A stretch of DNA of 10,543 bases from Parasulfuritortus sp037439465 (GCA_037439465.1 JBBIVX010000032.1:1-10543), one strand, 5' to 3'. Counted from the first letter of the stretch, positions 1-6,019 are shown. The notes: generated by a model not told the origin, from the sequence alone. Made by a program: numbers and translations.

Positions 1-164
1 ACTCTCAGAATTAACTTCTCAGCGTGAGCTTCAAGTACCTCTTCAGCTTCCACTAGCTCTCGCTAGCTTCTACCTCAACTCAATGCCCACACCTCTTAAA
101 GGCTGTTCCCATTTGTTAAAGAGCAGTTCCCGCCATGTTTTACATACTGCGCCAAGCAGCGAGA
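1..164 (-). other. rRNA operon leader (5' part of a pre-16S transcript)
   Basis: Downstream of the minus-strand promoter, the sequence carries an exact E. coli-type boxA and then, about 20 nt later, a boxC-like GTGTGGGCATT (E. coli leader: GTGTGGGCACT). This order and spacing match the leader of rrn operons rather than the 16S-23S spacer. The rest of the leader has a small hairpin, CTAGC-GAGA-GCTAG at 53-66, and three copies of GAAGCT. No mature 16S sequence is visible, so the gene should start just left of base 1. The leader normally recruits NusA/NusB/NusE for antitermination and supplies the 5' strand of the RNase III stem around 16S. The identification is strong by motif, but the 16S gene itself is inferred. 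Confidence 0.8.
114..125 (-). promoter_or_regulatory. boxA antitermination site
   Basis: The minus strand reads TGCTCTTTAACA, identical to the E. coli rrn boxA core, about 40 nt downstream of the predicted start of transcription. NusB/NusE (S10) bind the RNA form to make RNA polymerase resistant to Rho in the untranslated rRNA operon. A similar boxA also occurs in 16S-23S spacers, but the promoter right beside it favours the 16S leader. Confidence 0.85.
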
Positions 165-171
165 GGGGCGC

Positions 172-199
172 ATTATACGGAGCGAAAATCGCCGGTCAA
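172..199 (-). promoter_or_regulatory. rrn P1-type sigma-70 promoter
   Basis: On the minus strand a TTGACC -35 box (194-199) and a perfect TATAAT -10 box (172-177) are 16 bp apart. The -10 is followed by GCGCCCC, the GC-rich discriminator that makes E. coli rrn P1 promoters (TATAATGCGCC) sensitive to ppGpp and DksA. Upstream of the -35 is a run of six A residues (202-207 on the complementary strand), a plausible UP element for alpha-CTD binding. The start of transcription is expected near 162-164. Stringent and growth-rate control is inferred from the discriminator. Confidence 0.85.
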
Positions 200-253
200 G
201 CGCTTTTTTGAAACACCATGGCAAGTCGTTCTGACCGCCAATGCCAACAGCCA

Positions 254-1453
254 TCACACGACGCTGATGCGGGCGAATTTACGCTTGCCCACTTGTGCCA
301 CTACAGTGCGGCCTTTGGCGATCACCAGCCCCTTGTCGGCAATCTTGCCGCCATCGAGACGCACACCGCCGCCATCGATCTGACGCATGGCCTCGGAGGT
401 ACTGGCCACCAGGCCAGCCTGCTTGAGCAGTTGCGGCACCGGCAGGCCCGCCTCGCCGCCCACCAGGGTGAACTCGGGGATGTCGTCCGGTATGGCGCCC
501 TGGCGAAAGCGCGCCTCGAAGTCGGCCAAGGCACGGCCGGCGGCGGTGCGATCATGGAAACGGGTGATGATCTCCTGCGCGAACAGCACCTTGATGTCGC
601 GCGGATTACGGCCGCCCTCGACGTCGCGCCGCCATTGCCGCACCGCTTGCATCGACTCGAAGGAGAGCAGCTCGATGTAGCGCCACATCAGTTCGTCCGA
701 GACCGACATCAGCTTGCCGAACATCTCGTTCGGGGGCTCATTGATGCCGATGTAGTTGCCGAGCGACTTGGACATCTTTTGCACCCCGTCCAGCCCTTCC
801 AGTATGGGCATGGTGAGCACCACCTGCGGCTCCTGACCGTAGTGCTTCTGCAACTCGCGGCCGACCAGAAGATTGAACTTCTGATCGGTACCGCCAATTT
901 CGACGTCGGCTTGCATGGCTACCGAGTCATAGCCCTGTATCAACGGGTAAAGGAACTCGTGTATGGCGATCGGCTGGCCGCTGCCGTAGCGTTTGGAGAA
1001 ATCATCGCGTTCCAGCATGCGCGCCACCGTGTGTTTGGCGGCCAACTGAATCAGATCGGCGGCGCTCATCTCGCCCATCCAGCTGGAATTGAACATTACC
1101 AGGGTCTTTTCCGGGTCGAGTATCTTGTAGATCTGCTGCTCGTAGGTGCGCGCGTTCTCGATCACGTCGTCGCGGGAGAGCGGCTTGCGGGTAACGTTCT
1201 TGCCGGTGGGGTCGCCGATCATGCCGGTGAAGTCGCCGATCAGGAACATCACCTCGTGGCCCAGTTCCTGGAACTGGCGCAGCTTGTTGATCAACACCGT
1301 ATGACCGAGATGCAGGTCGGGCGCGGTGGGGTCGAAACCGGCCTTGACCCGCAAGGGGCGGCCGCGCTTGAGTTTCTCAATCAGTTCGGACTCGACCAGC
1401 ACGTCCTCGGCGCCGCGTTTGATGATTTGCAGGGAGGCTTCGATGGCAGGCAT
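254..1453 (-). CDS. tyrS: tyrosine--tRNA ligase (TyrRS, KMSKS type)
   Basis: This 399-residue class I synthetase activates tyrosine with ATP and loads it on tRNA-Tyr in the cytoplasm. The Rossmann domain has the HIGH motif as HLGH (48-51) and the second ATP motif as KMSKS (226-230). That is the pattern of the type 2 (TyrZ-like) subgroup, unlike E. coli TyrS with KFGKT. The tyrosine and tRNA recognition core includes GFDPTAPDLH (39-48) and QADVEIGGTDQK (181-192). An S4 RNA-binding domain closes the protein (about 337-399). Length is normal for the family. The ATG start at 1453 is the only reasonable one, yet it has no Shine-Dalgarno sequence; the 26 nt back to the tRNA-Gly 3' end are pyrimidine-rich. 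The gene probably shares a transcript with that tRNA and has no hairpin terminator before the rrn promoter downstream. Confidence 0.97.
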   Translation of the reverse strand: MPAIEASLQIIKRGAEDVLVESELIEKLKRGRPLRVKAGFDPTAPDLHLGHTVLINKLRQFQELGHEVMFLIGDFTGMIGDPTGKNVTRKPLSRDDVIENARTYEQQIYKILDPEKTLVMFNSSWMGEMSAADLIQLAAKHTVARMLERDDFSKRYGSGQPIAIHEFLYPLIQGYDSVAMQADVEIGGTDQKFNLLVGRELQKHYGQEPQVVLTMPILEGLDGVQKMSKSLGNYIGINEPPNEMFGKLMSVSDELMWRYIELLSFESMQAVRQWRRDVEGGRNPRDIKVLFAQEIITRFHDRTAAGRALADFEARFRQGAIPDDIPEFTLVGGEAGLPVPQLLKQAGLVASTSEAMRQIDGGGVRLDGGKIADKGLVIAKGRTVVAQVGKRKFARISVV

Positions 1454-1479
1454 GGCAATTTTGGACCAGGAAAGGCAGG

Positions 1480-1553
1480 TGGAGCGGGTGAAGGGAATCG
1501 AACCCTCGTATGCAGCTTGGGAAGCTGCCGTTCTACCATTGAACTACACCCGC
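1480..1553 (-). tRNA. tRNA-Gly (anticodon CCC)
   Basis: This is a 74-nt cloverleaf on the minus strand with acceptor stem GCGGGTG/CACCCGC, D-arm GTTC-AATGGTA-GAAC, anticodon stem GCAGC/GCTGC with loop TTCCCAA, and T-loop TTCGATT. The anticodon is CCC, reading GGG only. The discriminator base is U and CCA is encoded (1480-1482 complement). It closely resembles E. coli glyU. Glycine identity fits the C35-C36 anticodon bases and G1-C72. It lies 26 nt upstream of tyrS in the same direction and 45 bp from the divergent thiS. I see no convincing consensus promoter in that short gap, so the promoter may reach into thiS. Confidence 0.96.
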
Positions 1554-1598
1554 ATGATAAGCTTGCGGACCCGAATGTTACTGGATATGGACGGTTAA

Positions 1599-1802
1599 AT
1601 GATAGAGATAACCGTCAACGGCGAAACCCGCCGCTTCACTCCCCCGCTCGACATTGCCCAACTTCTGGAACGGCTCGACCTGACCGGAAAACGTCTGGCG
1701 GTCGAGGTCAACGGCGAGATCGTCCCCAAGAGCCAACACGCCACCACCCCCCTGACCGACGGCGACACGCTGGAGATCGTCGTGGCGGTGGGTGGCGGTT
1801 GA
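1599..1802 (+). CDS. thiS: ThiS sulfur carrier protein
   Basis: This is a 67-residue ubiquitin-fold (beta-grasp) sulfur carrier for thiazole synthesis in the thiamine pathway. Its C-terminus ends in Gly-Gly (66-67), the tail that ThiF adenylates and that becomes the thiocarboxylate donor to ThiG. The N-terminal MIEITVNGE strand and the DGDTLEIV segment near the end are typical of ThiS. Length is normal. It starts the plus-strand thiS-thiG-trmB run, with thiG 30 nt downstream. Only 45 bp separate it from the divergent tRNA-Gly, which leaves no room for a TPP riboswitch. The Shine-Dalgarno is weak (GGACGG, 4-9 nt before the start). thiF, thiO/thiH and thiE are not in the window. Confidence 0.95.
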   Translation: MIEITVNGETRRFTPPLDIAQLLERLDLTGKRLAVEVNGEIVPKSQHATTPLTDGDTLEIVVAVGGG

Positions 1803-1832
1803 CCCATACACCCATTTCGAGCACTAGACGCC

Positions 1833-2615
1833 ATGGACCCACTCGTCATCGCCGGCAAGGCCTATTCCTCCCGTTTGCTGGTCGGCACCGGCAAGTACAA
1901 GGACTTCGAGCAGACCCGGCAGGCCATCGAGGCTTCGGGCGCCGAGATCGTCACCGTGGCGATCCGCCGCACCAACATCGGCCAGGATCCCAACCAGCCC
2001 AGCCTGCTCGACGCCGTGCCGCCCTCGAAGTACACCTACCTGCCCAACACCGCCGGCTGCTACACCGCCGACGACGCCGTGCGTACCCTGCGCCTGGCGC
2101 GCGAGCTGCTGGACGGCCACGACCTGGTCAAGCTGGAGGTGCTGGGTGACCCGCAGAGCCTGTACCCCAACGTGGTCGAGACCCTCAAGGCGGCCGAGGT
2201 GCTGGTCAAGGACGGCTTCAAGGTCATGGTCTACACCTCGGATGATCCGATCATTGCCAAGCGGTTGGAGGACATCGGCTGCGTCGCGGTGATGCCGCTG
2301 GCCTCGCTGATCGGCTCCGGCATGGGCATCCTGAACCCCTGGAACCTCTCGATCATCATCGACCGGATCGGGGTGCCGGTGGTGGTCGACGCCGGCGTCG
2401 GCACGGCCTCGGACGCCGCCATCGCCATGGAACTGGGCTGCGACGCCGTGCTCATGAACACCGCCATCGCCGGGGCGCAGAACCCGGTGCTGATGGCCGG
2501 CGCCATGAAGAAGGCGGTCGAGGCCGGGCGCGAAGCGTTTCTCGCCGGGCGAATGCCCAAGAAGGCTTACCAGGCCAGTCCGTCGTCGCCCGCCACTGGC
2601 ATCATCGGCACCTGA
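1833..2615 (+). CDS. thiG: thiazole synthase ThiG
   Basis: This 260-residue TIM-barrel enzyme makes the thiazole phosphate of thiamine from 1-deoxy-D-xylulose 5-phosphate, dehydroglycine and the ThiS thiocarboxylate. The likely Schiff-base lysine is K100 in DLVKLEVLGD. Other family signatures are LLVGTGKY (16-22), AIRRTNIGQ, PNTAGC (71-76), the MPLASLIGSGMGI loop and the phosphate-binding DAGVGTASDAA segment. Length and termini are normal. There is no clear Shine-Dalgarno before the ATG at 1833, so translation may depend on ribosomes coming from thiS 30 nt upstream. trmB begins 4 nt after the stop. The pairing with trmB is common in beta- and gammaproteobacteria. Confidence 0.97.
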   Translation: MDPLVIAGKAYSSRLLVGTGKYKDFEQTRQAIEASGAEIVTVAIRRTNIGQDPNQPSLLDAVPPSKYTYLPNTAGCYTADDAVRTLRLARELLDGHDLVKLEVLGDPQSLYPNVVETLKAAEVLVKDGFKVMVYTSDDPIIAKRLEDIGCVAVMPLASLIGSGMGILNPWNLSIIIDRIGVPVVVDAGVGTASDAAIAMELGCDAVLMNTAIAGAQNPVLMAGAMKKAVEAGREAFLAGRMPKKAYQASPSSPATGIIGT

Positions 2616-2619
2616 CACG

Positions 2620-3312
2620 ATGACCGACACCACGCCGTCCGAACCGGCCCGCCGCGCCGTCAAGAGCTTCGTCCTGCGCGCCGGCCGCCTCGGTACCGGC
2701 CAGGCCCGCGCCCTCGATGAATACGGCCCCAACTTTCTGATTCCCTATTCCGCCGCGCCGCTCGACCTCGACGCCGTCTTCGACCGCACCGCGCCCAAAA
2801 TACTGGAGATCGGCTTCGGCATGGGCGACAGTACCGCGACCCTCGCCGCCGGCCAGCCGGACACGGATTTTATCGGCATAGAAGTGCATACCCCCGGCGT
2901 CGGCGCGCTGCTGAAGCGGATCGGCGAAAACCGTCTCACCAACCTGCGCATCGTCCAGCACGATGCGGTCGATGTGCTGGAACACATGATCGCCGACGCC
3001 TCTCTCACCGGCATCCACATCTTCTTCCCCGACCCCTGGCCCAAGAAGCGCCATCACAAGCGGCGCCTGATCCAGCCCGGATTCGTCACCCGCCTCGCGC
3101 GCAAGCTCACGCCGGGCGGCTACCTGCACCTGGCCACCGACTGGGAAGACTATGCCGGGCAGATGCTGGCGGTCCTGTCCAATGAGCCCGCCCTGACCAA
3201 CACCACCAGGGACTTCGCGCCGCGCCCCGCCTATCGCCCGCTGACCAAGTTCGAGAAGCGCGGCCTCAAACTTGGCCATGGCGTCTGGGACCTGATCTTC
3301 ACGCGCGTATAA
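2620..3312 (+). CDS. trmB: tRNA (guanine-N7-)-methyltransferase TrmB
   Basis: This is a 230-residue SAM-dependent Rossmann methyltransferase that forms m7G at position 46 in the variable loop of tRNAs. Visible landmarks are SAM motif I LEIGFGMGD (62-70), the acidic GIEVH strand (86-90), the catalytic and tRNA-binding FFPDPWPKKRHHKRRL stretch (135-150), TDWEDYA (173-179) and the C-terminal TKFEKRG motif. The first 35 residues are Arg-rich and vary in the family. The start at 2620 lies 4 nt past the thiG stop and has no Shine-Dalgarno, which suggests coupling to thiG. The stop codon TAA is part of a perfect TATAAT that may serve the next gene. Confidence 0.96.
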   Translation: MTDTTPSEPARRAVKSFVLRAGRLGTGQARALDEYGPNFLIPYSAAPLDLDAVFDRTAPKILEIGFGMGDSTATLAAGQPDTDFIGIEVHTPGVGALLKRIGENRLTNLRIVQHDAVDVLEHMIADASLTGIHIFFPDPWPKKRHHKRRLIQPGFVTRLARKLTPGGYLHLATDWEDYAGQMLAVLSNEPALTNTTRDFAPRPAYRPLTKFEKRGLKLGHGVWDLIFTRV

Positions 3313-3313
3313 T
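3285..3313 (+). promoter_or_regulatory. candidate promoter for the dctP-cytochrome pair
   Basis: A perfect TATAAT (3308-3313) overlaps the trmB stop codon. Seventeen bp upstream lies CTGGGA (3285-3290), which matches the -35 consensus at only three of six positions. Transcription would start near 3320, about 10 nt before the Shine-Dalgarno of the TRAP receptor gene. The strong -10 in GC-rich sequence at the right place supports it; the weak -35 argues against a strong promoter. Read-through from thiS-thiG-trmB is also possible, as no terminator is visible. Confidence 0.4.
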
Positions 3314-3343
3314 CTGCCCCGTTCCATTGGGGGAGAACCACAC

Positions 3344-4441
3344 ATGCAACGACGCGACTTCCTGACCGGCGCGGGCGCCAGCCTGGCTGCCACGGCCCTG
3401 ACCGCCTGCAACAAAAACAAGGATGCCACCGCCACCGGCGAGTTGCCGAGCATTCGCTGGCGGCTGGCCTCCAGCTATCCGAAAAGCCTGGACACCATTT
3501 ACGGCGCCGCCGAAGTCATGGCCAGCCGCATCGAAAAGATCACCAATGGCAAGTTTCAGATACGGGTGTATGCCGGCGGCGAGATCGTCCCGGGCCTGCA
3601 GGTGCTCGACGCCGTACAGCAGGGAACGGTCGAATGCGGCCACTCGGCCAGCTATTACTACGTCGGCAAGAACATGGCCTTTGCCTTCGACTGCGCCATA
3701 CCCTTCGGTCTCACCGCCCGCCAGCAGAACGCCTGGATGTACCACGGCGGCGGCCTGGAACTGACCCGCGAGCTGTTCAAGCAATACAACGTTCTCAATT
3801 TTCCCGGCGGCAACACCGGCGTGCAGATGGGTGGCTGGTTCCGCAACGAGATCAAATCGCTGGCCGATCTCACCGGCCTCAAGATGCGCATCCCCGGCAT
3901 CGGCGGCCAGATCATGGCCAAACTGGGCGCGGTGCCGCAAACCCTGGCCGGCGGCGACATCTACCCCTCGCTGGAGCGCGGCGCCATCGATGCCGCCGAA
4001 TGGGTCGGCCCCTACGATGACGAGAAGCTCGGCTTCGCCAAGATCGCCAAGCACTACTACTACCCCGGCTGGTGGGAAGGCGGCCCGCAGCTCTCTTTTT
4101 ACGTCAACATCGACAAATGGAACGCGCTGCCGGAGGCCTACAAGAATGCTTTCGAGACGGCCTGCGCCGAAGCCAACGGCTACATGCTCGCCGCCTATGA
4201 CAGCAAAAACCCACCGGCCCTGCAACGGCTGATCAAGGAGGGCGTGCAACTGCATCCCTACCCCCAGGACGTGCTGACGGCGGCGCAAAAAACCGCCTTC
4301 GAAATCTATGAGGAAGAAGCGGCCAAGAACGAAATTTTCCGCAAGATTTATACTGCGTGGCGCCAATTTCGCGACGCCGAACTGCAATGGTTCAAGGTGG
4401 CCGAGGCCAGTTATTCCAATTTCATCCTGTTTGGCAAATGA
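3344..4441 (+). CDS. dctP: TRAP transporter solute-binding protein, DctP family (predicted Tat lipoprotein)
   Basis: This is a 365-residue extracytoplasmic receptor of a tripartite ATP-independent periplasmic transporter, which captures small carboxylic acids for a sodium-driven permease. DctP-family traits are the GKFQIRVYAGGEIVPG segment (69-84), the conserved Arg R182 in GLKMRIPG expected to bind the ligand carboxylate, and GGDIYPSLERGAIDAAEWVGPYDD (203-226). The N-terminus has a twin-arginine motif (R3-R4-D-F-L) and a lipobox LTAC with Cys22. The Shine-Dalgarno GGGGGAG sits 8 nt before the ATG. The likely membrane partners, dctQ and dctM, are on the other strand about 1.7 kb away. The substrate cannot be told from sequence; 2-oxo acids or dicarboxylates are the family norm. 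Confidence 0.93.
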   Translation: MQRRDFLTGAGASLAATALTACNKNKDATATGELPSIRWRLASSYPKSLDTIYGAAEVMASRIEKITNGKFQIRVYAGGEIVPGLQVLDAVQQGTVECGHSASYYYVGKNMAFAFDCAIPFGLTARQQNAWMYHGGGLELTRELFKQYNVLNFPGGNTGVQMGGWFRNEIKSLADLTGLKMRIPGIGGQIMAKLGAVPQTLAGGDIYPSLERGAIDAAEWVGPYDDEKLGFAKIAKHYYYPGWWEGGPQLSFYVNIDKWNALPEAYKNAFETACAEANGYMLAAYDSKNPPALQRLIKEGVQLHPYPQDVLTAAQKTAFEIYEEEAAKNEIFRKIYTAWRQFRDAELQWFKVAEASYSNFILFGK

Positions 4442-4776
4442 CTTATTCCGCGCCGATGCGCCGCCATTTCGCCCTGATTGGCGCCCTGGCGCTGGCGCTC
4501 GCCGCCTGCGGCAAGGAGGCCGCGCCGCCCGCCGTCAGTCCCGGCGAATTGAAATTCGCCACCGTCTGCACCGGCTGCCATGGCCGTCACGCGCAAGGCA
4601 TGGGCGTCTTCCCGCGCCTGGCGGGCCGGCCCGCCGAGTACATCAAGGACAAGCTGCGGCACTACCGCGCCGGCCTCAAATACGGTGAGATGAGCGACAC
4701 CATGCTGCCATTCGCCCGTCCCCTCACGGATGCCGAGATTGACGCGATTGCCGCGTATATCTCTGGCTTGAGATGA
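4438..4776 (+). CDS. small class I cytochrome c, predicted lipoprotein
   Basis: This 112-residue monohaem cytochrome has one haem-binding CTGCH (C44, C47, H48). A likely axial Met89 sits in TMLPFA, followed by the usual C-terminal helix LTDAEIDAIAAYISGL. The N-terminus is a lipoprotein signal with lipobox LAAC (Cys24), so the protein should be a membrane-anchored periplasmic electron carrier. The chosen ATG at 4438 overlaps the TRAP receptor stop as ATGA and has no Shine-Dalgarno, which points to translational coupling. A second ATG at 4456 would give a shorter, equally good signal peptide (Cys18). The partner redox enzyme is not in the window. It resembles the cytochrome c4/c553-type domains, but I cannot name a subfamily. 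Confidence 0.9.
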   Translation: MTYSAPMRRHFALIGALALALAACGKEAAPPAVSPGELKFATVCTGCHGRHAQGMGVFPRLAGRPAEYIKDKLRHYRAGLKYGEMSDTMLPFARPLTDAEIDAIAAYISGLR

Positions 4777-4781
4777 CGGCC

Positions 4782-4799
4782 GGGGCGAAGCGCCGCCCC
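4782..4799. repeat. GC-rich hairpin in the convergent gap
   Basis: GGGGCG (4782-4787) and CGCCCC (4794-4799) form a 6-bp stem with a 6-nt loop, 5 nt after the cytochrome stop. No T-run follows on either strand, so it is not a canonical intrinsic terminator. It may help to end or protect the plus-strand transcript. The rest of the 102-bp convergent gap shows nothing else. Confidence 0.4.
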
Positions 4800-4878
4800 A
4801 AACCATGAAACCGTACTGCGCTGCGTCCGTTTCCCACGCTCCCCGCCGCGGCAGCAAAGGGCGAGTGGCGCAGTCACC

Positions 4879-5214
4879 TCAGCGCACAGCCAAGAGCTCC
4901 ACCTCGAAGACCAGGGTCGCGTTGGGCGGTATGACACCGCCTGCGCCACGTTCGCCATAGCCGAGGTGGGGAGGAATGGTCAGTTTGCGACTGCCGCCCA
5001 CCTTCATGCCGGCCACACCCTGGTCCCAGCCGGGAATAACGTAGCCGCGACCGAGCGGGAAATCGAACGGTTCGTTGCGGTCCTTGCTGGAATCGAATTT
5101 CTCCCCGTTCGTGAGCCAGCCGGTGTAATGGACCGATACCGTGCGCCCCGGCTCAGCCAAGGCGCCCTCGCCCAGCACGATCTCTTCCACGACGAGTGCA
5201 TTGTCTGCGGCCAT
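4879..5214 (-). CDS. FKBP-type peptidyl-prolyl cis-trans isomerase
   Basis: This is a 111-residue single-domain FKBP of FKBP12 size that speeds prolyl isomerisation during folding. Pocket residues of the family are visible in VHYTGWL, KFDSS, PLGRGYVIPGWDQG, the PPHLGYGERG loop with GGVIPPNATLVFEVELL, and the closing beta strand. There is no signal peptide, so it is probably cytoplasmic. No inserted SlyD-like domain or metal-binding tail is present. The start is well set by AAGGAG six nt upstream of the ATG. The upstream neighbour, the OmpA-type gene, ends 76 nt earlier, and an intrinsic terminator lies in between, leaving less than 20 nt between its T-run and this start codon. It faces the cytochrome gene. 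Confidence 0.95.
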   Translation of the reverse strand: MAADNALVVEEIVLGEGALAEPGRTVSVHYTGWLTNGEKFDSSKDRNEPFDFPLGRGYVIPGWDQGVAGMKVGGSRKLTIPPHLGYGERGAGGVIPPNATLVFEVELLAVR

Positions 5215-5232
5215 CTTTCACTCCTTCAGTTT

Positions 5233-5273
5233 CAAAAACAAACCCCTGCCGGGTCTAATCCCACGACAGGGGT
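5233..5273 (-). terminator. intrinsic terminator after the OmpA-type gene
   Basis: On the minus strand, ACCCCTG and CAGGGGT (5267-5273 and 5242-5248) form a 7-bp stem. An inner GGG/CCC pair (5260-5262 with 5251-5253) sits inside it. The stem is followed at once by TTTGTTTTTG (5232-5241 complement). This fits a Rho-independent terminator for the OmpA-type gene. It sits directly before the FKBP Shine-Dalgarno, so partial read-through or attenuation of FKBP is possible. Confidence 0.75.
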
Positions 5274-5290
5274 CGCGAGCACGGACGCGG

Positions 5291-5962
5291 TTACTTCAGA
5301 ACGACCAGCACCACCCGGCGGTTGGCCTTGCGGCCGGCCAGGGTCTTGTTATCGGCCGCCGGCGCGGCCTCACCGTAGGAAATGACGGACAGGCGATGCA
5401 ACGGAATGCCGCCCTTGATATTGAGAAAACGCCGCACGGCCTCGGCCCGGGCCTCACCCAGTTTGAGATTGAATGCCGGACTGCCCTTGTTGTCGGTATG
5501 GCCCTGTATCTCGATGTAAACATTGCGATTCTCGGCCTTGAGTTTATCGGCGAAATCGCTCAACACCTGCATCGCCGGCTTGCTCAGCTCGGCGCCTTCC
5601 AGATTGAAACGCAGGGTATCGTCGGTCATGGCGACCTCGTAGAGCAGGCGGCCCTCCGCCAGCCTGCCTGCCGCGGTGGCACGATCGAGCGCCTCCTGGG
5701 CGGTGCGGGAGGCTGTTTCGATACGGCCGGAGTGATCGCTCAACATACCGGCATGACGATTCAGGGTCGCGTCGGCGCCATCCGCGCGCTTGTTGAGCGC
5801 CTGAATGCCCGCCTCGTTGGCCGCGCTGCGGCCCTCGACGCCATCCACCCGCTTGGCTACCGGCGTCACTTGGCCGCCGACATACTCATGCACGTAATCC
5901 TTGGTGGCACATCCACCCATGGCGAAAGCGACCGCCATGACACTCAGCGCAATCCTGTTCAT
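5291..5962 (-). CDS. OmpA/Pal-type peptidoglycan-associated lipoprotein
   Basis: This 223-residue envelope lipoprotein has a signal peptide and lipobox MGGC (Cys18, Ala at +2, so outer-membrane sorting is expected under E. coli rules). Next comes an Ala-rich, helix-prone linker of about 75 residues (30-105), possibly coiled coil. A C-terminal OmpA domain (about 108-223) has GHTDNKGS with Asp157, ARAEAV with Arg172, and a terminal NRRVVL. The Asp and Arg correspond to the residues that hold diaminopimelate of peptidoglycan in OmpA relatives. I chose the ATG at 5962 because GGAG lies six nt upstream; the in-frame ATG at 5974 has no ribosome site. It probably tethers the outer membrane to the cell wall. 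It lacks a beta-barrel and is not a typical Pal by its long linker. Confidence 0.92.
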   Translation of the reverse strand: MNRIALSVMAVAFAMGGCATKDYVHEYVGGQVTPVAKRVDGVEGRSAANEAGIQALNKRADGADATLNRHAGMLSDHSGRIETASRTAQEALDRATAAGRLAEGRLLYEVAMTDDTLRFNLEGAELSKPAMQVLSDFADKLKAENRNVYIEIQGHTDNKGSPAFNLKLGEARAEAVRRFLNIKGGIPLHRLSVISYGEAAPAADNKTLAGRKANRRVVLVVLK

Positions 5963-6019
5963 CAACTTCTCCATATTAAAAATCTCTAATCCCGGCGATG
6001 GTCTTACGCTTCACCGCAC

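Noticed and set aside
1554..1627. TATCAT and TAACAT boxes as promoters for tRNA-Gly
   Set aside because: Each lacks an acceptable -35 at 16-18 bp, and the nearby TTGACG is at the wrong distance.
218..2149. A 643-codon open frame on the plus strand
   Set aside because: It runs antisense through tyrS and the tRNA and then out of frame through thiS and thiG. Its product is low-complexity, rich in His, Arg, Gly and Ala, while the genes it overlaps are clear homologues.
3299..4387. A 362-codon open frame on the minus strand
   Set aside because: It lies antisense to dctP, which has clear family motifs, a signal peptide and a strong ribosome site.
5963..5974. Upstream ATG at 5974 for the OmpA-type lipoprotein
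   Set aside because: It has no Shine-Dalgarno, while GGAG lies correctly placed for the ATG at 5962, which also gives a normal lipoprotein signal.
5254..5991. TCTAATCCC present on both sides of the OmpA-type gene (5254-5262 and 5985-5993)
   Set aside because: Nine bases shared once in 10 kb is weak; one copy belongs to the terminator loop and nothing suggests a recombination scar.
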